Assembly (NCBI RefSeq): GCF_964355755.1 | Contig: NC_092671.1 | Location: 40,189,804 to 40,251,803, forward strand | Direction of reading: 5' to 3' | Source: Antedon mediterranea | Lineage: Eukaryota > Echinodermata > Crinoidea > Comatulida > Antedonidae | Length of the DNA stretch: 62,000 nucleotides | Part shown: piece by piece, positions 1-15,100 of the stretch | Position numbering within the stretch: position 1 is the stretch's first letter | How the letters are laid out: every line of letters starts with the position of its first letter | Made by a program: the position numbers and the translations under genes | The notes under the pieces: model-generated | The model's database searches: none | What the model was told of the DNA's origin: nothing | The model's input: only the letters and a program-made list of their open reading frames with translations

Positions 1-115
1 CTTTTGCCAGGTAGTTATTCTACCTTAGGTAGGATGGGGCATAGATTCCCCCGTCAGTTATCCTCTACCCCCCTCACAGATTGTATCAGCACCGCATCCC
101 TAGATATATCAGCAG
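1..115 (+). CDS. SHANK: SHANK exon: linker between ankyrin repeats and SH3 (5' end uncertain)
   Basis: The frame from position 4 reads PGSYSTLGRMGHRFPRQLS and continues open to a consensus donor (GTGAGA at 116). It ends in phase 1 and joins the next exon's leading AC to make Asp. Bases 1-10 (pyrimidine-rich, ending CAG) look like a 3' splice site, so the exon may begin at 11; the window edge prevents certainty. The sequence is locally GC-richer than the introns. It has no recognisable domain, as expected for the Ser/Arg-rich linker before SHANK SH3. Confidence 0.7.
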
Positions 116-3100
116 GTGAGATCGGTGTGTTATACAGGCTCCTATGTCAGTCGCCTCTAACAAGTTGTCATTGCTGTTTAGTGTTCATTTACAATTTTTC
201 TTTCATTTTTTATGCAAATTGGAACAACCTAAATTCTTAATTTCTAAATTATATGTTGACTAACATCTGAGTTGATTTATGTTTTTCAAAAAAAATTATT
301 CCATGAAAAATTTTTTTCTTCAAATTGTTGTATTCAAATTTTCTAAATTATTATTTGGTATTAATTTAAATATATTATTTTTTTATGAAATTTGCAAGCA
401 TTTTTATTGGAAATTTTGCATGGCATTAAAATTGGATTAAAATGTATGTGTGTATCTTGATGACATAGGAGTTGAACTCACTTGATTGTGATTTCATGCA
501 CTAACCGCTCGTATTGCACTCACACATAGCTATTGCACGTATTTCTTCATGCGCTAACAAATCCTAATTGATATAAGGGTATGTTCAGACTATAAATGTA
601 TTTCTCTACAGAATATTGAATACATCTATAATCAATTCACACTACAAGTTTTTAACGAAAACCTATCAACTGGACCAGTAAAAAATTCAATTTACCTTAA
701 TACTAAAATGGATGGAAATTAATTCCTCCAAGAAATTATACAAATAACATTATCATGTTTGTAATATATTGGTATATTTATTGATATGCTGATTTAAAAG
801 ATGTGATTAAACTGCTGGTTTCTAAATTCATTGGTCAACGAGCATTATATTGAAAATACAAAATAGTCTGAACACACTTGAATATTTGACTTGTTGCCAA
901 AAAAAATGTACTATTTATATGCACTAGTATCTGCATAGTGATTTGAATGAATCGCCAAGAATATAGTGCAATATAGTGCATATTCAATGGCCACACATTC
1001 AATAGTTCATGAGCATGCTCTAATTGCATTACTAACCCTGGTGGCAGTAGATAGGTTTCTTAGAATATTAGTTTTAGAAGGTTTGAGATATTAGCCTATA
1101 TCCTAGATAGAAAAACAGAGATTATTATTTTCCATCTCCCTAGCATGATATTAAAACAGTAGTATATTAAAATACCTTTATAGATTAAAATATTTCCCTT
1201 AGAAGTATTTTGAATAGAGCTTATTATATTGGTGAAACAACAATTTTAATCTGTCAAACTAGACTGATGACTCTATGTAGCTTAGTGTTCTTAGATACAA
1301 TATAGATATAAATATAATATAATCCTATGCTTTTAACAGTGACCCATTTGTCTTGGAGTGTATAACCCTGTTGTTAGTACTTATCCTCATACTCAACTTT
1401 GTGTGAACAAAAGGTAGTATAGAATGTTTATATACCTGGATATAGGCAGTGGGAGTGAAAAGGACTTTGATAATAGCCGACTGTTTTCAATGATAGGATA
1501 TGTACAGTAGTAGTACAATCTGTTTACTTATCACCTTACATTGCAGAATTGTTTAAAATCAGTCGTGCGGTTTATATACATCTAATAAATTTGTCCGTTG
1601 AGAATATAGGATTGGTATGTGATTATGAAATGGAACTAAACTATTTTGTTAAAATTAAAGACAATAAATATTATTATTCTGGAAAGATTAATGTAATGAG
1701 AAAACATTGAAACTAGAACTAATAATAAGAATTATAATTATTAGTATATTTATAATTATGAATTTATAGTGAATGCATATTTTTATTACCAAAACATGAT
1801 AAATATAATATTTATTTGGTTAAAAAGTACAAAAGACGATAAAGTCTACAATTTAGGACATCCGGCCTATCAACAATTTTAACTAATGACTATAGCATTT
1901 CAAGTTGATCTAACACCAAAATATTGACATACAAACATTTAAATGAACATAGAATCGGTATAAATATGAATTTTAGAAAGGGACCATCTAGAACTACAGA
2001 ATTTATAATTTATTCATAATTTATGATTTATGTGATACCACAAACGTATGACAGTTCATTTTGACGTGTTTCACAAATTATGGTTTTAATCAAGGTAAAA
2101 GCTTACCAATATATTTTAGTACGTAGGCAGATTCACAATTACGCCAAAGAGGTATATGCTGGTAGTTTCTGATTTATTCATCTATATTTGACGTATCTGG
2201 ATTGTTTATGCAGTATAAATTGCTACTGTGTTTCATTGTGGGTTCTTGTCGTCTTTCACGTCAATGTCGGACAATCCTTACGGCTGAATTAATTAAATAA
2301 ATACAATTCTACCTTTAGTATGTACAATGTTAGGTTATGCTTTATTTTATAGTTTTACATTAATGCAATTCATTCATTTTAATGTTACTCATTATCATCA
2401 TTTTTCATTTATATAATCATTTCATATTTCATCATTATTATTATTATGATTTATAAATCCTACATGTATATACAAAATGTCATGTTGATATTGTAACGTT
2501 TTATTACACTATTATATTTTATGCTGTATTTTCACACTATAATACACTGCATTACACTCTTACAGTCTTATACTGTATATATATATCTTGTATACTTTGC
2601 TCTTCTGTATTCTTTTTAACTATTTCTCTATAATACAGTCAACTCTGAAACTCTTACTCTCCATATACCATGCCAGAAACTCTGCAAAAAATAAGGGCGA
2701 ATAAAGAAATTATTATGGACTAGTAATTTACATGGTCAACAAAAAGTATTCATGAGCTAGGCCTATTTACCAGTGTTTTCGCTACTGGTTACTAGTTTTT
2801 AAAGAAACACTTCAGGAAAACGTTGTTTTCATACCTTACAAACCACACTTGCTATGGGCTTGTATGTATTCTGAAAACCACACTTTCCTGACAAAAAAAA
2901 GAGACATTTTACCAGACCAAGGGTATCCAAATGTTGAGTTGACTGTAATAATATTCTTTCTTTGTATAATTCTTTCTTCTCACTGTTCACTTCTTTTTTC
3001 ACTTGGTTCTTCAAGACGGTACAAGATCTCTACGAGCCTCACCATCTTCAGCACTACTGCACCCCTCTGTCGTCAACGGTAGTAGTGTATGTTACATTGC

Positions 3101-6100
3101 TGTAAAGACCTATAGGGGCTTGCAACCGGGGGAACTGTCGCTAACTAAAGGCGATATCGTACAAGGTATACTAACTTAAATCAATTTATTTTGCTTTACT
3201 AACACTACATGTATTTGGAGTGCAAAACAATATGATAGCCTAGCCCTCATGCATAAATATTGTAAAATGTCTTGGTTGTGGTTCTTTTTATGTATATTCT
3301 TTTGCCGTTCAAATGCAGTTTTATTCAGTTAAAGGGTGGTTTTCAGTTTCAAAGGGGCTGTGGTTTTCAGTTTCAAAGGGGCTGTTATTTAATGCAAGCC
3401 ATTTCTAGTTCTGTATTTTTAGTATATTTTTCCCTTTGTATAATCAGTGTGATTTATTTAAAATTAGAGTTCTCTTATACAAAACAATGTTGTGCAGTGT
3501 TTTTGTGAAGGGGGGGGGGGGGGAGGAGGTTTGGGGAATCAACTCTGATAAGTATACAAGAGAGATTTAAAAAAAATTTATCATTTACACTTAAATTACA
3601 TTAAGTTGTAATTCTAAGATTTATGTATTAATTTTAAATCACATGCATCATCGGATTACTGCCATTTGAAGATATTAACATTCAAATGTGAATAAAACTC
3701 TTAATGGTATTAAAAGATGAATAAATCTGCAGTAAAATACAGATATAGTTTAGTACAATTTTACACTGTGAACGTTTCTTTTGAAATGAAAGAATTACTA
3801 TCCACCTACAACCTTGGTTGTTTTGTACAATAATTGATAAGTAGGATAAATCTGGATTATCCAATCTGTATGTACTGTAGGCCTTAAATAATGCTATTCT
3901 ATATTGTTGAACTTTAATATAAAACCTTCAGATATAAAATTCACAAATTGTATGTTCTGTTCATGCTGTTTTGTGACAAAAAAAATTCCCTATTAAGTAA
4001 CTGCATGCAGTTTTTTTTAAAGCATAAGACCACTTAAAGACCAAATACTATACTAGTGATGAATACGTTTAGAACAAATACCCAAGTTGAATAGAAAGTA
4101 TTAAGCACTCTAAAGCTCTGTCTAAACTATCAAACTTTATGTGACAAAAAAATGTGATGGGCCCATTATATGGACATGATGATGTCATATTACTACCTTA
4201 TTTGGGTATATCGCTACCATACCTTGGGAACATCACACTTTTCTTTGTCAAACTAGTTTGATAGTGTGGACAGAGCTTTATACATTACAATGCAGTTGAT
4301 ACATAATTTGTATATTTCTTGACATTTTTATTTTAGTGACAAACAGAACAGATGAGAGTTACTGGGAGGGAAGTGTTGGACATGCACATGGAGTGTTTCC
4401 AGCATATTGCGTTGATAAAGTTGTCATGCGAGGTACGTGCTATGTGATATCATTTGTTACCTTTAATAAATAAAAATGATGGTTCATAGCTGAAAATAAG
4501 AAAGTTACCTTCATTTTGTGTAGAAAGAGGAGAGTATAATTGTATTAAAATTGTACAGCTTTAGCTTGGTGGTTAACATGTTTGCCAACCAGAAACATTG
4601 ATTTTTGCCTTTAAATGCATGTGTGAAATAATTTTTGTTTAATGTATTATGATTACATTGTAGATGTACTATACAATAATTATATTTCAATAATGTACAA
4701 TTTTGAACTCTGTTTATTATGGCACTGGGAGGTCTACAAATTTACCTCTGCTTGCAATCTGCAGATATTTACTTTTCTTTTCAAAACAACATCTGTAAAC
4801 ATCATGTTTTGATGAGCACTGTAAACTTTCACTTTTAGTTATACTTTGTTGGTATATAAGCATCGATTGATTTAAATTAAAGAACACATGCTTAAGTTCC
4901 AGCTGTCTTTGGCACCTGAATAGAAACGTTCTTTTATTGTAAAAATCTCAAATTTCAATAAACTTCAAATTTAACCTATTTGTACACAATTTGAAATAAA
5001 AGAACTTTTCTAATTGTTTATCCTGTCTAGATAATATTTTGTTTAAGAATATTTAATTAATATTTATTCAAAATATAATTATTTATGTATACTTTTAATT
5101 TGATCTGAGATTGTGAATAAAGTTATTCTTAATTATAAAATGTCTTCATATATTGTATATAAAAATGTATGCAACAGAAGTTGTAGTAATATGCAAATAC
5201 TATGATTGAATTTTGTCGTGAATAATTGACAAATTATCACAGCCTGCCCTCTATAAATGTTTAACTTTGTGGTTAAGGCAAGCCCATTTTGCTTCTACGT
5301 GTATAGAAGAATATAAACTATGTATTTTCTTTTGAATACCAAAATAATAAAATTGTTTATGATTATGTATGAATCATGTTAAAATGTATTGTTAAACCCC
5401 AAACCAATAATTCAGTTGAATATTGTAATGAGATCAGTGAAGCGTATCAATTATTCATCCACCAATAGGCAGCTTATCTATTTAGAGTTAGTACAGAGTA
5501 GTAAGTTGACATTCATTCGTGGTTTAGTTACCGGTAGGTGGTAGAATGGTAGATGGTGCTTGATAGGTAGACAGACCTACAGGGTTACTGCTGTGTCTGT
5601 TATGAGGGTTTCTTTGCAAGCTTCTTGCTGCGTTCATTTGGATTTGTTTACTTCTTAGTCTTTCATCATGTTAAAATTTGTGGTTTACTCCACAGGCAAG
5701 AAGGTGGAAGCAGACACTATATCACTGTCTGTTGGATCAGATTCAAGCTCCACTTCTGGGTAAGTTGCAACATTATATCTAAATTATTTTTAGACATTAA
5801 TTTCAGAATTATAATTTGGAATTTTTTCTTTTTCTGTTCACATAATATAACAATTCTGATGAATTTATGCAGCTTTAACACGCTTGCTCTATCCACCTGA
5901 AATGTACATTTAGAAGAATAACGGATTAAAATAATTACAGTATATTTATGTTTGTTAAATGTACATCCTGCAATGAAATTCACTTGTTTTGAAGTTTAAT
6001 CATTATGCTGTAGTTTTAAATTTGATTTATTTTATACATTTTTTACTCTATGTTCAAATATGATTTTTATGACTTTTTGTTTTCTTTTTTGTTCTGAAGT

Positions 6101-9100
6101 GAATTTTGTATTATACAGTATTATAAACTTACAGTATTCTAAATAATTTAAACTGTAAACTATTAAAAATGAGAAAACTACAAGTAAACTAATGAAGCAT
6201 AGCAAAAGACAAGTCACCTTTTGTGCACCTTGGATCATATGAATGAAATACAATAGGGACGTGGTGGTTTAAACTTTACTTGCGTTATTCAAATAATGTA
6301 TTCATTCATATACTACGTGTGTACATTAATATTTAGCATGGTACAGTAGTAGGGGAATTAGTTTTACAAATAATCACGAAAATATTGTACTACTTTAGTG
6401 AATTATTCATTCATGAGATACTCTGTGGTTTTTTAAATGCCATGGTGTTGCCAGATTGGAATAGAACTTCTTGATAAAGTTTAGCTGTACAGTAGACTAG
6501 TTTGAAGCAAGTAATTCCATACATTAACTGATTACATTGTCAAACTAACGGATTTGATAATTGAATTAAATGTACAGATTGGATGGCTTTTGACTTTCTG
6601 CTTTCAAACCATTTATCAACCTTCTTTCGGTCTTGAACTGAGATGTCACTGCAGAAAGATAAAGTGATATATGAATAATTTATCTCACTTAAAATGGAAC
6701 ATAAATGCTGCGGAATAAATTTATCGTGAGATAAGCTTTTAATATTCACAGTTTTTCTGAATGATGCAAACATTAAAATTAGAATGTAAGACTTTTAAAG
6801 AACTGAGATATACCATCTGTTACAGTATGCTTCCTATAGTATCATGTACATTTTAGATTATCTAAATTGTTGAATATGATATATTAAAAGATATAATTAA
6901 ATTTTAAACAGCAAACTATTTTGAGATATATGCATCTGTACTACATCTTGTTTACAAATAACTGTCCTGGTAATAAAGTATTATTACCCATTTCACTTTG
7001 TGTCTGGTGTTTACATACACTTGTGTGCAGACCATACAAAACTCCATGTAGTTAAATTATTAATTTAAATGGTAGATTCAGTTGATCACTTAATTCTTAA
7101 CCTTGGTACTATACTAATCAAGTTCTTTCTCAGTGGTCAGTCTGTACTTTCATGGACTTTACCAAACTTAAGTTCTTTCTCAGTGGTCAGTCTGTACTTT
7201 ACTGGACTTCTCCATGGATAAACCTAAATCTATTTGGCCTAATTACTATCAATCAACAATGCATGCTCACAACAATATGGCAATGCTATTTTATTCATTT
7301 TGTTGAAAGGAGATGAACCTTTGTGACCTGAAAGGTCATAATGTACAATCACTTTGTTTGTTTCAAGTGTCAGAATAGCAACTCACAAATAATACATTGA
7401 TTAACATTAACATTTGCTGGTATATTGTTTAGAAAGAACATTATTACTTTATATAATTCTATATTCAATTCAACTATATTTCAGCTGTCCATATGCAACA
7501 TATACATACAATCAAAAGAGAAAGAAGTACAAAGCATTATGTGACATATTGGATATTGAAATTTACAGTTTGTTTGGTCATTTTATTTTTCACACCCAAA
7601 GTATAAATGAACTTAAAACATTCACAAGATTTCCTCATCTTTATTATTTATAATTTTTTTTCAAAATAATTTGTATATATCATCATATATCACCAGGCGA
7701 TTTAGAATTTCTTCAGTTCTTGTAATGTTATTTATCAAACAAGTTGTACATATATAAGTGAAATGTAGAGATTGTAAATAAGTATTCTCAGGTTTTTTTT
7801 GTTGATTAAACACTACTTTCTCAGTACTTGATCATTTGTACAAAGACCAACCTCAGAGGCTAAGAATCACCGGTCACTTTCCTTTTTTCTGTTCAAGAAT
7901 CACCAGTCACTTTCTCAATACTGTTACTTTAAAACTTGCATTCTATTTTATCCATTGTACTCTGTCTGTAATCAGTAACTTTAAATTGTTAGGGTGTACT
8001 GTCAATACAAGGACAATCTTAATATCCTTAATTGAAATAGCTTTAAACTTTTGCTTTCAATTCCATCAGTGACTTTTTTTTTAGTTGATCACCTACCAGT
8101 ATTTCTTTAATATTTTAAATAACTATGAATTCCTTGGAAACAAGAGAATAATCCATAACGAAAAATAATTGCCTTAAAGCTTATTCGGATATACGACGGT
8201 AATTAAAAGTTATTACATTTGCACAATAAAATTGTTCCTGAAAATGAAATTTCATTGAACATTTTCTTTTTCATAATGGAAAATTTTATCTAGGTGTAGG
8301 CCTACTGTATGTTGACAAAGTTGTAGTTGTTTAAATTCAGATGGGTTAATTGAAGTAGGATATCTGCTTTGTTTGGCAGTAAAGGAACTGTTTTTATTTG
8401 CTTGATATATTTCACCATTGCTATCACTTTCTTTTTGATAAAGAACAACATGTTTTAGGGTTAAAAAGTGTGGTGGCCACTTCCAACAGTCACTAAAAGT
8501 TCATCAACAACACAAACAAACAGTGCTCGTCACCTATGATCTACTGTATGTCTCTGTCAACATGTGTATAATATGCATGGTTCTAATTGTCAATCAGTTT
8601 TCAGTCTCAAAAAAGGTGGTGAATGAATGAATGGTGAATAAAAGTTCATCATCAACAAAAACAAACAGTGATTATCAGCTAGGAACTATAATTGTACACT
8701 TTGTCTATAAGGATATACTGTACAGTAAGCATTGTGGTCAACTTTTTTGAAATGCATCATGGGTCTCTCATAGAGACCAGCTTGTTAATGAGTTGTGTCA
8801 AAGGTCAGGTAGTTTGCGTCACATAATCAGGTAGTTTGAGTCAGAAACGTCTACAACAGCTTGAGAAAACAATTATTTATTGTCTAGCATAATAATGGTT
8901 CATAGTTGCTTATACAATGTAGAGTGTTGTTGAAATATTAATATGTAGATTAATTCTTGTATCTAATCAATAAATGTGTATACTACGTACTGTTCTGATT
9001 TGTTTATAGAGATTTTCAGAAAGACTCTAATGCCAATGCAGGTTGAAAATAATCTAAAAACTACAGAAGTTATGTTTAAAATTAACGGTACATTTCCGTT

Positions 9101-12100
9101 GTATCAAATAAATAATTGCCTTGACCATTTAAATGAAAGAAATTCAAACAATTCCACTTGCAGTCCCCAAGAAGCAGATATTAACTGCCCACAAGTGGAC
9201 AGACATTTTGAGATCCCATTGGGAACGACACCAGTCTGCTGTCCAAAACGTTAAACTTGTCATTGCTGGTAGAGAACTTACTGTATCTATTTATTGAAAC
9301 ATACATTTCTACAAATATTGATTGTCTTCTGTTTCTGGAAAGGTGTAAAGAACTTGACCTAAACCTGACCCCAATCTCATATTTAATATGTATGAAATAT
9401 TATATGTGATGCTGAAGAAGGAGTTGACATTTCCTGTCTCTGATGGGACTTGTAAAATGTGTCGCCTGAGGCTTTAAATTGTTTGTCAGTTCTTGTGGTA
9501 AATTAACTCTTGTGTCTGCTTTTGATTGATGTTTTTATCTAAATTAAAATAATGTACTTTTAATTATTAAATATGTTTTATTGTCTTGTTTTGTTCTTTT
9601 GTCAGATCCATGACAGTCTTCTTTCTCCATGCTTCTCTATTTAGTATTTCTTCTTTTAGTTCCAAATGTATTTTTATTTTTTAATCTATCAAGCATAGCT
9701 CTCCTTTTCCTTCCTCTTCTTGTTTACCTTCATATCTTCCTTCTATCGCAATTTTATATTTTTTTAGTATTTACAATTATTTTTTTTTATCTGATGATCC
9801 TCATTTTTATTAGCAGATATTATGCATTGTAATTGTCATCTTCATTCTGTTTTTGGCATTCATTGTTTTACAAAAATTCATCTGTACTCTTGTAGATTCA
9901 ATCAATGTGCTGTTTCCAATTGTGTTCAGGTGTTATTATATCTGGCAAATTCAGTTTATACTTAGTTTAGTTTCGGTGGTCTGTGATTTTACGTCTGCTT
10001 GCTTAGTCATCAAACTAAAATAGGTGTAACCCTGACTTTGGTGGGTTTCTGTTGCAGGGGAGACTAAACATGAATCATTCAGTAAATATTGTTTGATTGT
10101 TGATCATTTGCCTTTAAGGATTTTCTGATGGCTGTACTCTTTGTTGGTTACAATTGATACTGACTTAAATAATCAATGGATTGTAGACCACTGTTTCCCA
10201 TGAGTTGTAGTTTAATGGCTATTGTTAAAAAAAGAAAGACTATAAAAGCTAATTGTATTGATTTTCTGTAAAAGTGCAGTAAGAGTTTTGTTGTTATAAA
10301 ACCACTGAAGGAAGCTACATGTTCAGTTACTGATTGTAATAAACACAATCAACCAATTGCTTTATGGGAAAGAAAAGATAATTAGCAACAACTTTATGAA
10401 AAACATTAATTACGATGTAGTCGTACCTTGGCCTTTAAGTTCTTAGCTCATACTGATGTGAGAGAGTAAAAATTATAAAAAGCAACTAAAATTATAACTT
10501 CCTTTATTATATAAATTATAATATTGTATTGTAATATTTGAAATCGCCATGGAAACATATTGTAACTAAAGGCCATTAAATTCCTTTTGTATAGAAGGAA
10601 GTAAAATGGCATAAAAATGCTATAAAAATGATAATTATTAAATAAAGAGTAAATAATGCGAGTGAATAAGCCACCCTGGACAAGATTTAAATAAATGATT
10701 ACGGCAACAAGCGATAACAATAATACCTTTCCAATAATAACATCCACATAAAGAATATAAAATATACCAGCATCATCAAACTACGTCAGGTGATTAAAAT
10801 ACCTACAGGTGGCGTAGAACAAGACACCACCCAACGGTGACTCACAACTAGTCTTGTTTATCCATCTCACGCTTCCCCATAAATTCTATTTTAATTATTC
10901 AATACAATTACTGTATTTTCCAGAATTTCATTGATTTCGTGGAACATTTTTTATAGCTTCCTCATCTCAACCCGAGAGTGTAATTGGTAGATTTCTAAGT
11001 TACATTTCTTTAGAATTTAATCTGGTAGTACATGATAGAACGAAGGTATTTCATGTATTTCAGTTACTTGATATGCTTTCATTGATAAGTTCAGCTTTTA
11101 ATGTCTGCCAGCAAAAGATATTATATGTAGCATTTGTATCTGCTCATTCTTGCCTCATCATGGAATGAGCTTAGTAGTAAACTAAACGATGTAATACTGT
11201 ATGTTGAATTTGATTTGTTTTAGATTTTTGTCCCTAATAGTGAAAAAGATCTACTACTTAGCAAGTATTATTTATTTTGTCCGTTTTCTTTCTGAATCTG
11301 AAATTCGGGGAAATCAAGATCGATCGATCACACATTCTTACAAGTGTGTCAACTGTGCAAGAGTTCAAATAGACACCTAAACATTTAATCATGATCATGA
11401 TTAAATCATTTCATTTTTGAAAGATCACAAATGAGTATACTTAATGCAACAGAAACATACCTTGTTAATTCCACTTAGGCACGTATGTTGTGAAGGTATT
11501 AATTAATATTTATCTCTACATAGAGCATGCATGTTATGTTATATTGGATAGAATTAATATTTATCACTTTGCTTCTATTTATAGGAATGTCATCATTGCA
11601 TTATGATGGTAGATAATATCATATTCCAGTTTGGGGGATTTTAAGAAACCTATTAATTAATATTTATTAAGTAGGCCTATTCATAGCTTAATTAGAATGC
11701 TAGGATTTAGAAGTAATGCAAACGAAACAGAGTATTTGAAACCTTTTGTCATTGCTTTTAAATTGACAATTGGTTTGTTTTCATTTCAAGTAACAATACT
11801 ATTGTCACTTAAAAATATTATTTTAGAAATTATTTTGTTTAGTATATAAACAATTTATTTACAAATTCACAATTTGAATTATCTGAAGGTTTTTGTCTGA
11901 CAGATGCAGTCTTGTCATTGGTATACCAGTTAAGCTTGGTTCCCACTAGAACGTAACGCAAGGACGTAAACGCAACGCAACCGTTTTAACCAATGACAAG
12001 CGAAGTTATAGACAGTTAGCAATCACAAGCGAATAAGCCATCGCTTGTGATTGGTCAATTCACTTGCGTTGCGTTACGTCCTTGTGTTGCGTCACTAGTG

Positions 12101-15100
12101 GGAACCACGCTTTATTTTTATACCAGCATTATATAATGATATGTATTAAATATACATATTTATAAGCTACTCTTTGAAGCTTATAACACCAGTTTAGACT
12201 TAAGTATAGCTGTGAAATAAGATTGTGTATACTCCATAATATAACAATTTGTTTGATATAACCTATTTTGGTTTTAATGATATTATTTTTTTTACTTTGC
12301 TGTTCTTAAATGGGTTTTACTTATATATAATTATGCAATGACGACTAGGTTATTACCCCATGTTTTCACAGACATTGTAAATGAGTTGTTAATTTAGAAG
12401 GACTTATGGTGCATTAACACGTTTACTTCAACCATTTTATTTCCTTCATGTTTCTACAATCCCATTATAATTGGGTTTAAAAATAAACTGTACTCATTTT
12501 ATTGTACTTATTTACCAATTGTCTTTTGTATTAATAAGGAAATTATGCAATTAAATGAAGTAAAAGTACATATCCCAAGTGAAATATTATAGGGGTTTTT
12601 TTCAAAACATTTATCTGTTTATTGAACTGAACAAAGGATGGGCGATTTTCTTCCACTTTTATTTTAATTAGCTAACAATAGTAAATGAGATATATCCAAC
12701 ACTCTTATAACATTGACAAACAATACATCTACCTGTCACATTTTGTTCATTGCTGGATTGTACAGTTATTTAGTTCAATGCCATGCACCTTGCAGGATTT
12801 GTCAGAAATCATAATGTATCTGTTTTTTCTCTGAATTTATAACTCTATTTCAGTTTGATAAGTTCAACTATAGGTCATTTATAATTTAATTAATAATTCA
12901 TAGAATGGCTGTATTCACACATTAAACTTTGAGGTAATTGTTATCAAACTTTCCCAATAGTGGTTATGACATTAGTTGGATCAAAATTTACTTCATAATT
13001 ATGTCCACTTTTAATACTGATATTAAATAAAAATTTAAAAAAAAAAATTTCTTTTAGTGGTGCAACGTATGAACACATCCTGAAGACTGTTACCATAAAA
13101 CGAGGCAAGAAGGGATTTGGATTTGTTCTACGTGGCGCAAAGAGTAAGTACCCATCCTTTTTCAGAGTCTATCCACCTCAATAGATAGATATCTCTTCAA
13201 GAGGACATTTTATTGTATAATTTTCTTTTTTCAGATCAATCTAAAAAAGCTACAGAGCATACGTATATAAACAGTAAGAAACATGTATTAGTTTAAGCAC
13301 AGGTGATGGAGCATTTAATTAGATTATAATGGGAACAAGTTTACCCATGTTTTAATAATATTAATATATATTATCAATGAGAGGCTCGACCAAAAGCTTA
13401 AAAATGACACACAAGTTTATCCCTCTTGTGTGCCATAGCATTTTAAAATAAAATGTTATGCATTTTGGAAAAACACTGAAAGTTGGAAAAGCAGCTGATA
13501 TAATCTACTTGTTTAAACCATGGAGGGTTTTTCCTCCATGTTTAAACTAAATGTTATTAAATTTGCTCTCTAACATTTAGCTTCACATATTGTATTTTAA
13601 AAATATTGTGCACATATAAGTAAGCTACAGTACTAACTAGATGGGCTTATTTAGCATAACAAAATATCGTTAAAACAATTTACAACACTGTACCTTGGAT
13701 GATAATAGATGAATAATTATGAGTACATAACTTAACTAATACTGTACTATTCATATATATTTACTATTTCGCATTAAATAATTAAAAAAATTTTGGCCTA
13801 ATCTGCCGTAAATTGCTCTCTATACCAAGTACATTTAAGAACACTCCCCTCAAGATTTTTTTTCCGAAAATGTTCTTAAATCTAACAAAGTTACTTCCTA
13901 ATGCAAAGCTAATTCAAAGTACTATATTTTATAGATTTAAGCTCAAATAGCTACTTTTATTCTTGAAAGAACCTCAATGCATAGTTACTTTATTAAAAAA
14001 TTATGGTAATTATTTGAATTACTAATAACTAATTCATCTAAAATATAAATACAAACCGTGACAAACTGTGTGTACTACAAATAAATCTGACACTTACATT
14101 AATGATTGTTTGTTTGTTTTCAGGTAAAAATGACATGGTATTTAAGCCAACGTCAGAGAACCCAGCACTGCAGTATCTGGACTCAGTTGACCAGGGTAGC
14201 AATGCTGAAAAGGCTGGCCTAAAACCTGGCGACTTTCTTCTAGAGGTTTGTTTACATTGTTACTATATGCCATGATCATTTTCTAGTTTAGTAACTAAAC
14301 ATTTACAGTCGGCCGTAGCGAAAAGTTAAAAACAGACGAGGCAAAGACGCTTTAAATATAATTATTTATATAAAATATGACAATTGTGCTGGGAAATTGG
14401 GGTGGGTGGTGACAATTTAAAATGTCTGCATATGCTGGCTACAGTCCTGGTTAAAAAGTGAACCCTAGGTTCTTAGAACAGTTCATTGTCATGAGTGAAT
14501 ATTTAAGTTTAATCCATGGGAATATTGCAGGTTAAATTACCTCATAATTAATTTATTTCTAAAGTGTGGTTTTGATACAAAAATACCATTTTCATCTGTT
14601 TTCATTTCAATCATGTAGGATATCCGACTTTTTATGCAAACAATTATTGTTTGTCACAAATAATATTTGAAATGCAAGTTTGCATAATATTAATCTACAT
14701 ATTTTGTTTTATTATGTATCACAAAATTAATAAAATGATATTTTACAAATAAGAAAATACTGTCTTCCTCCAATTGACAGTAATTCTACATGACTCAATG
14801 TAAACAAATGTAAATGAGCTTAATAATGACCACACCCTAAATGAGTAAACGCTCCACATCTTTCATCCTCCTCCTCACGTAATTAAAAATAAAAGCATCA
14901 ATGATTGCTCTTAAGAATAGGCATTTCTTAGATTGCCTTTGCCATTATTGTTGACGTCATTTGGATTTACTTCGTTAAATGAAAAGTGGGCTAAATTAAT
15001 TGCAATCTTAATTTGTATATATTGCCTATATCCTACACCAACTGTAAATTATGTTTATAAAAATAAATAAATGTCACAAAATTAAAGATTTCATAATTAT

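Larger units (their letters stand above)
5760..13057 (+). other. Long SHANK intron (7.3 kb) between SH3 and PDZ
   Basis: AT-rich. It contains a 50-bp tandem duplication (7120-7209), a candidate alternative terminal exon (9020-9254), a foldback element (11932-12112) and two TAGGCCTA sites (8297, 11672). The segment 10770-10990 is less AT-rich and has two CAGGTG E-boxes, but I can claim no function for it. I see no RNA gene. Confidence 0.6.

Noticed and set aside
5717-5983. 88-codon - strand ORF overlapping a SHANK exon
   Set aside because: Chance frame in AT-rich intron DNA; it opposes a well-supported exon and has no homology.
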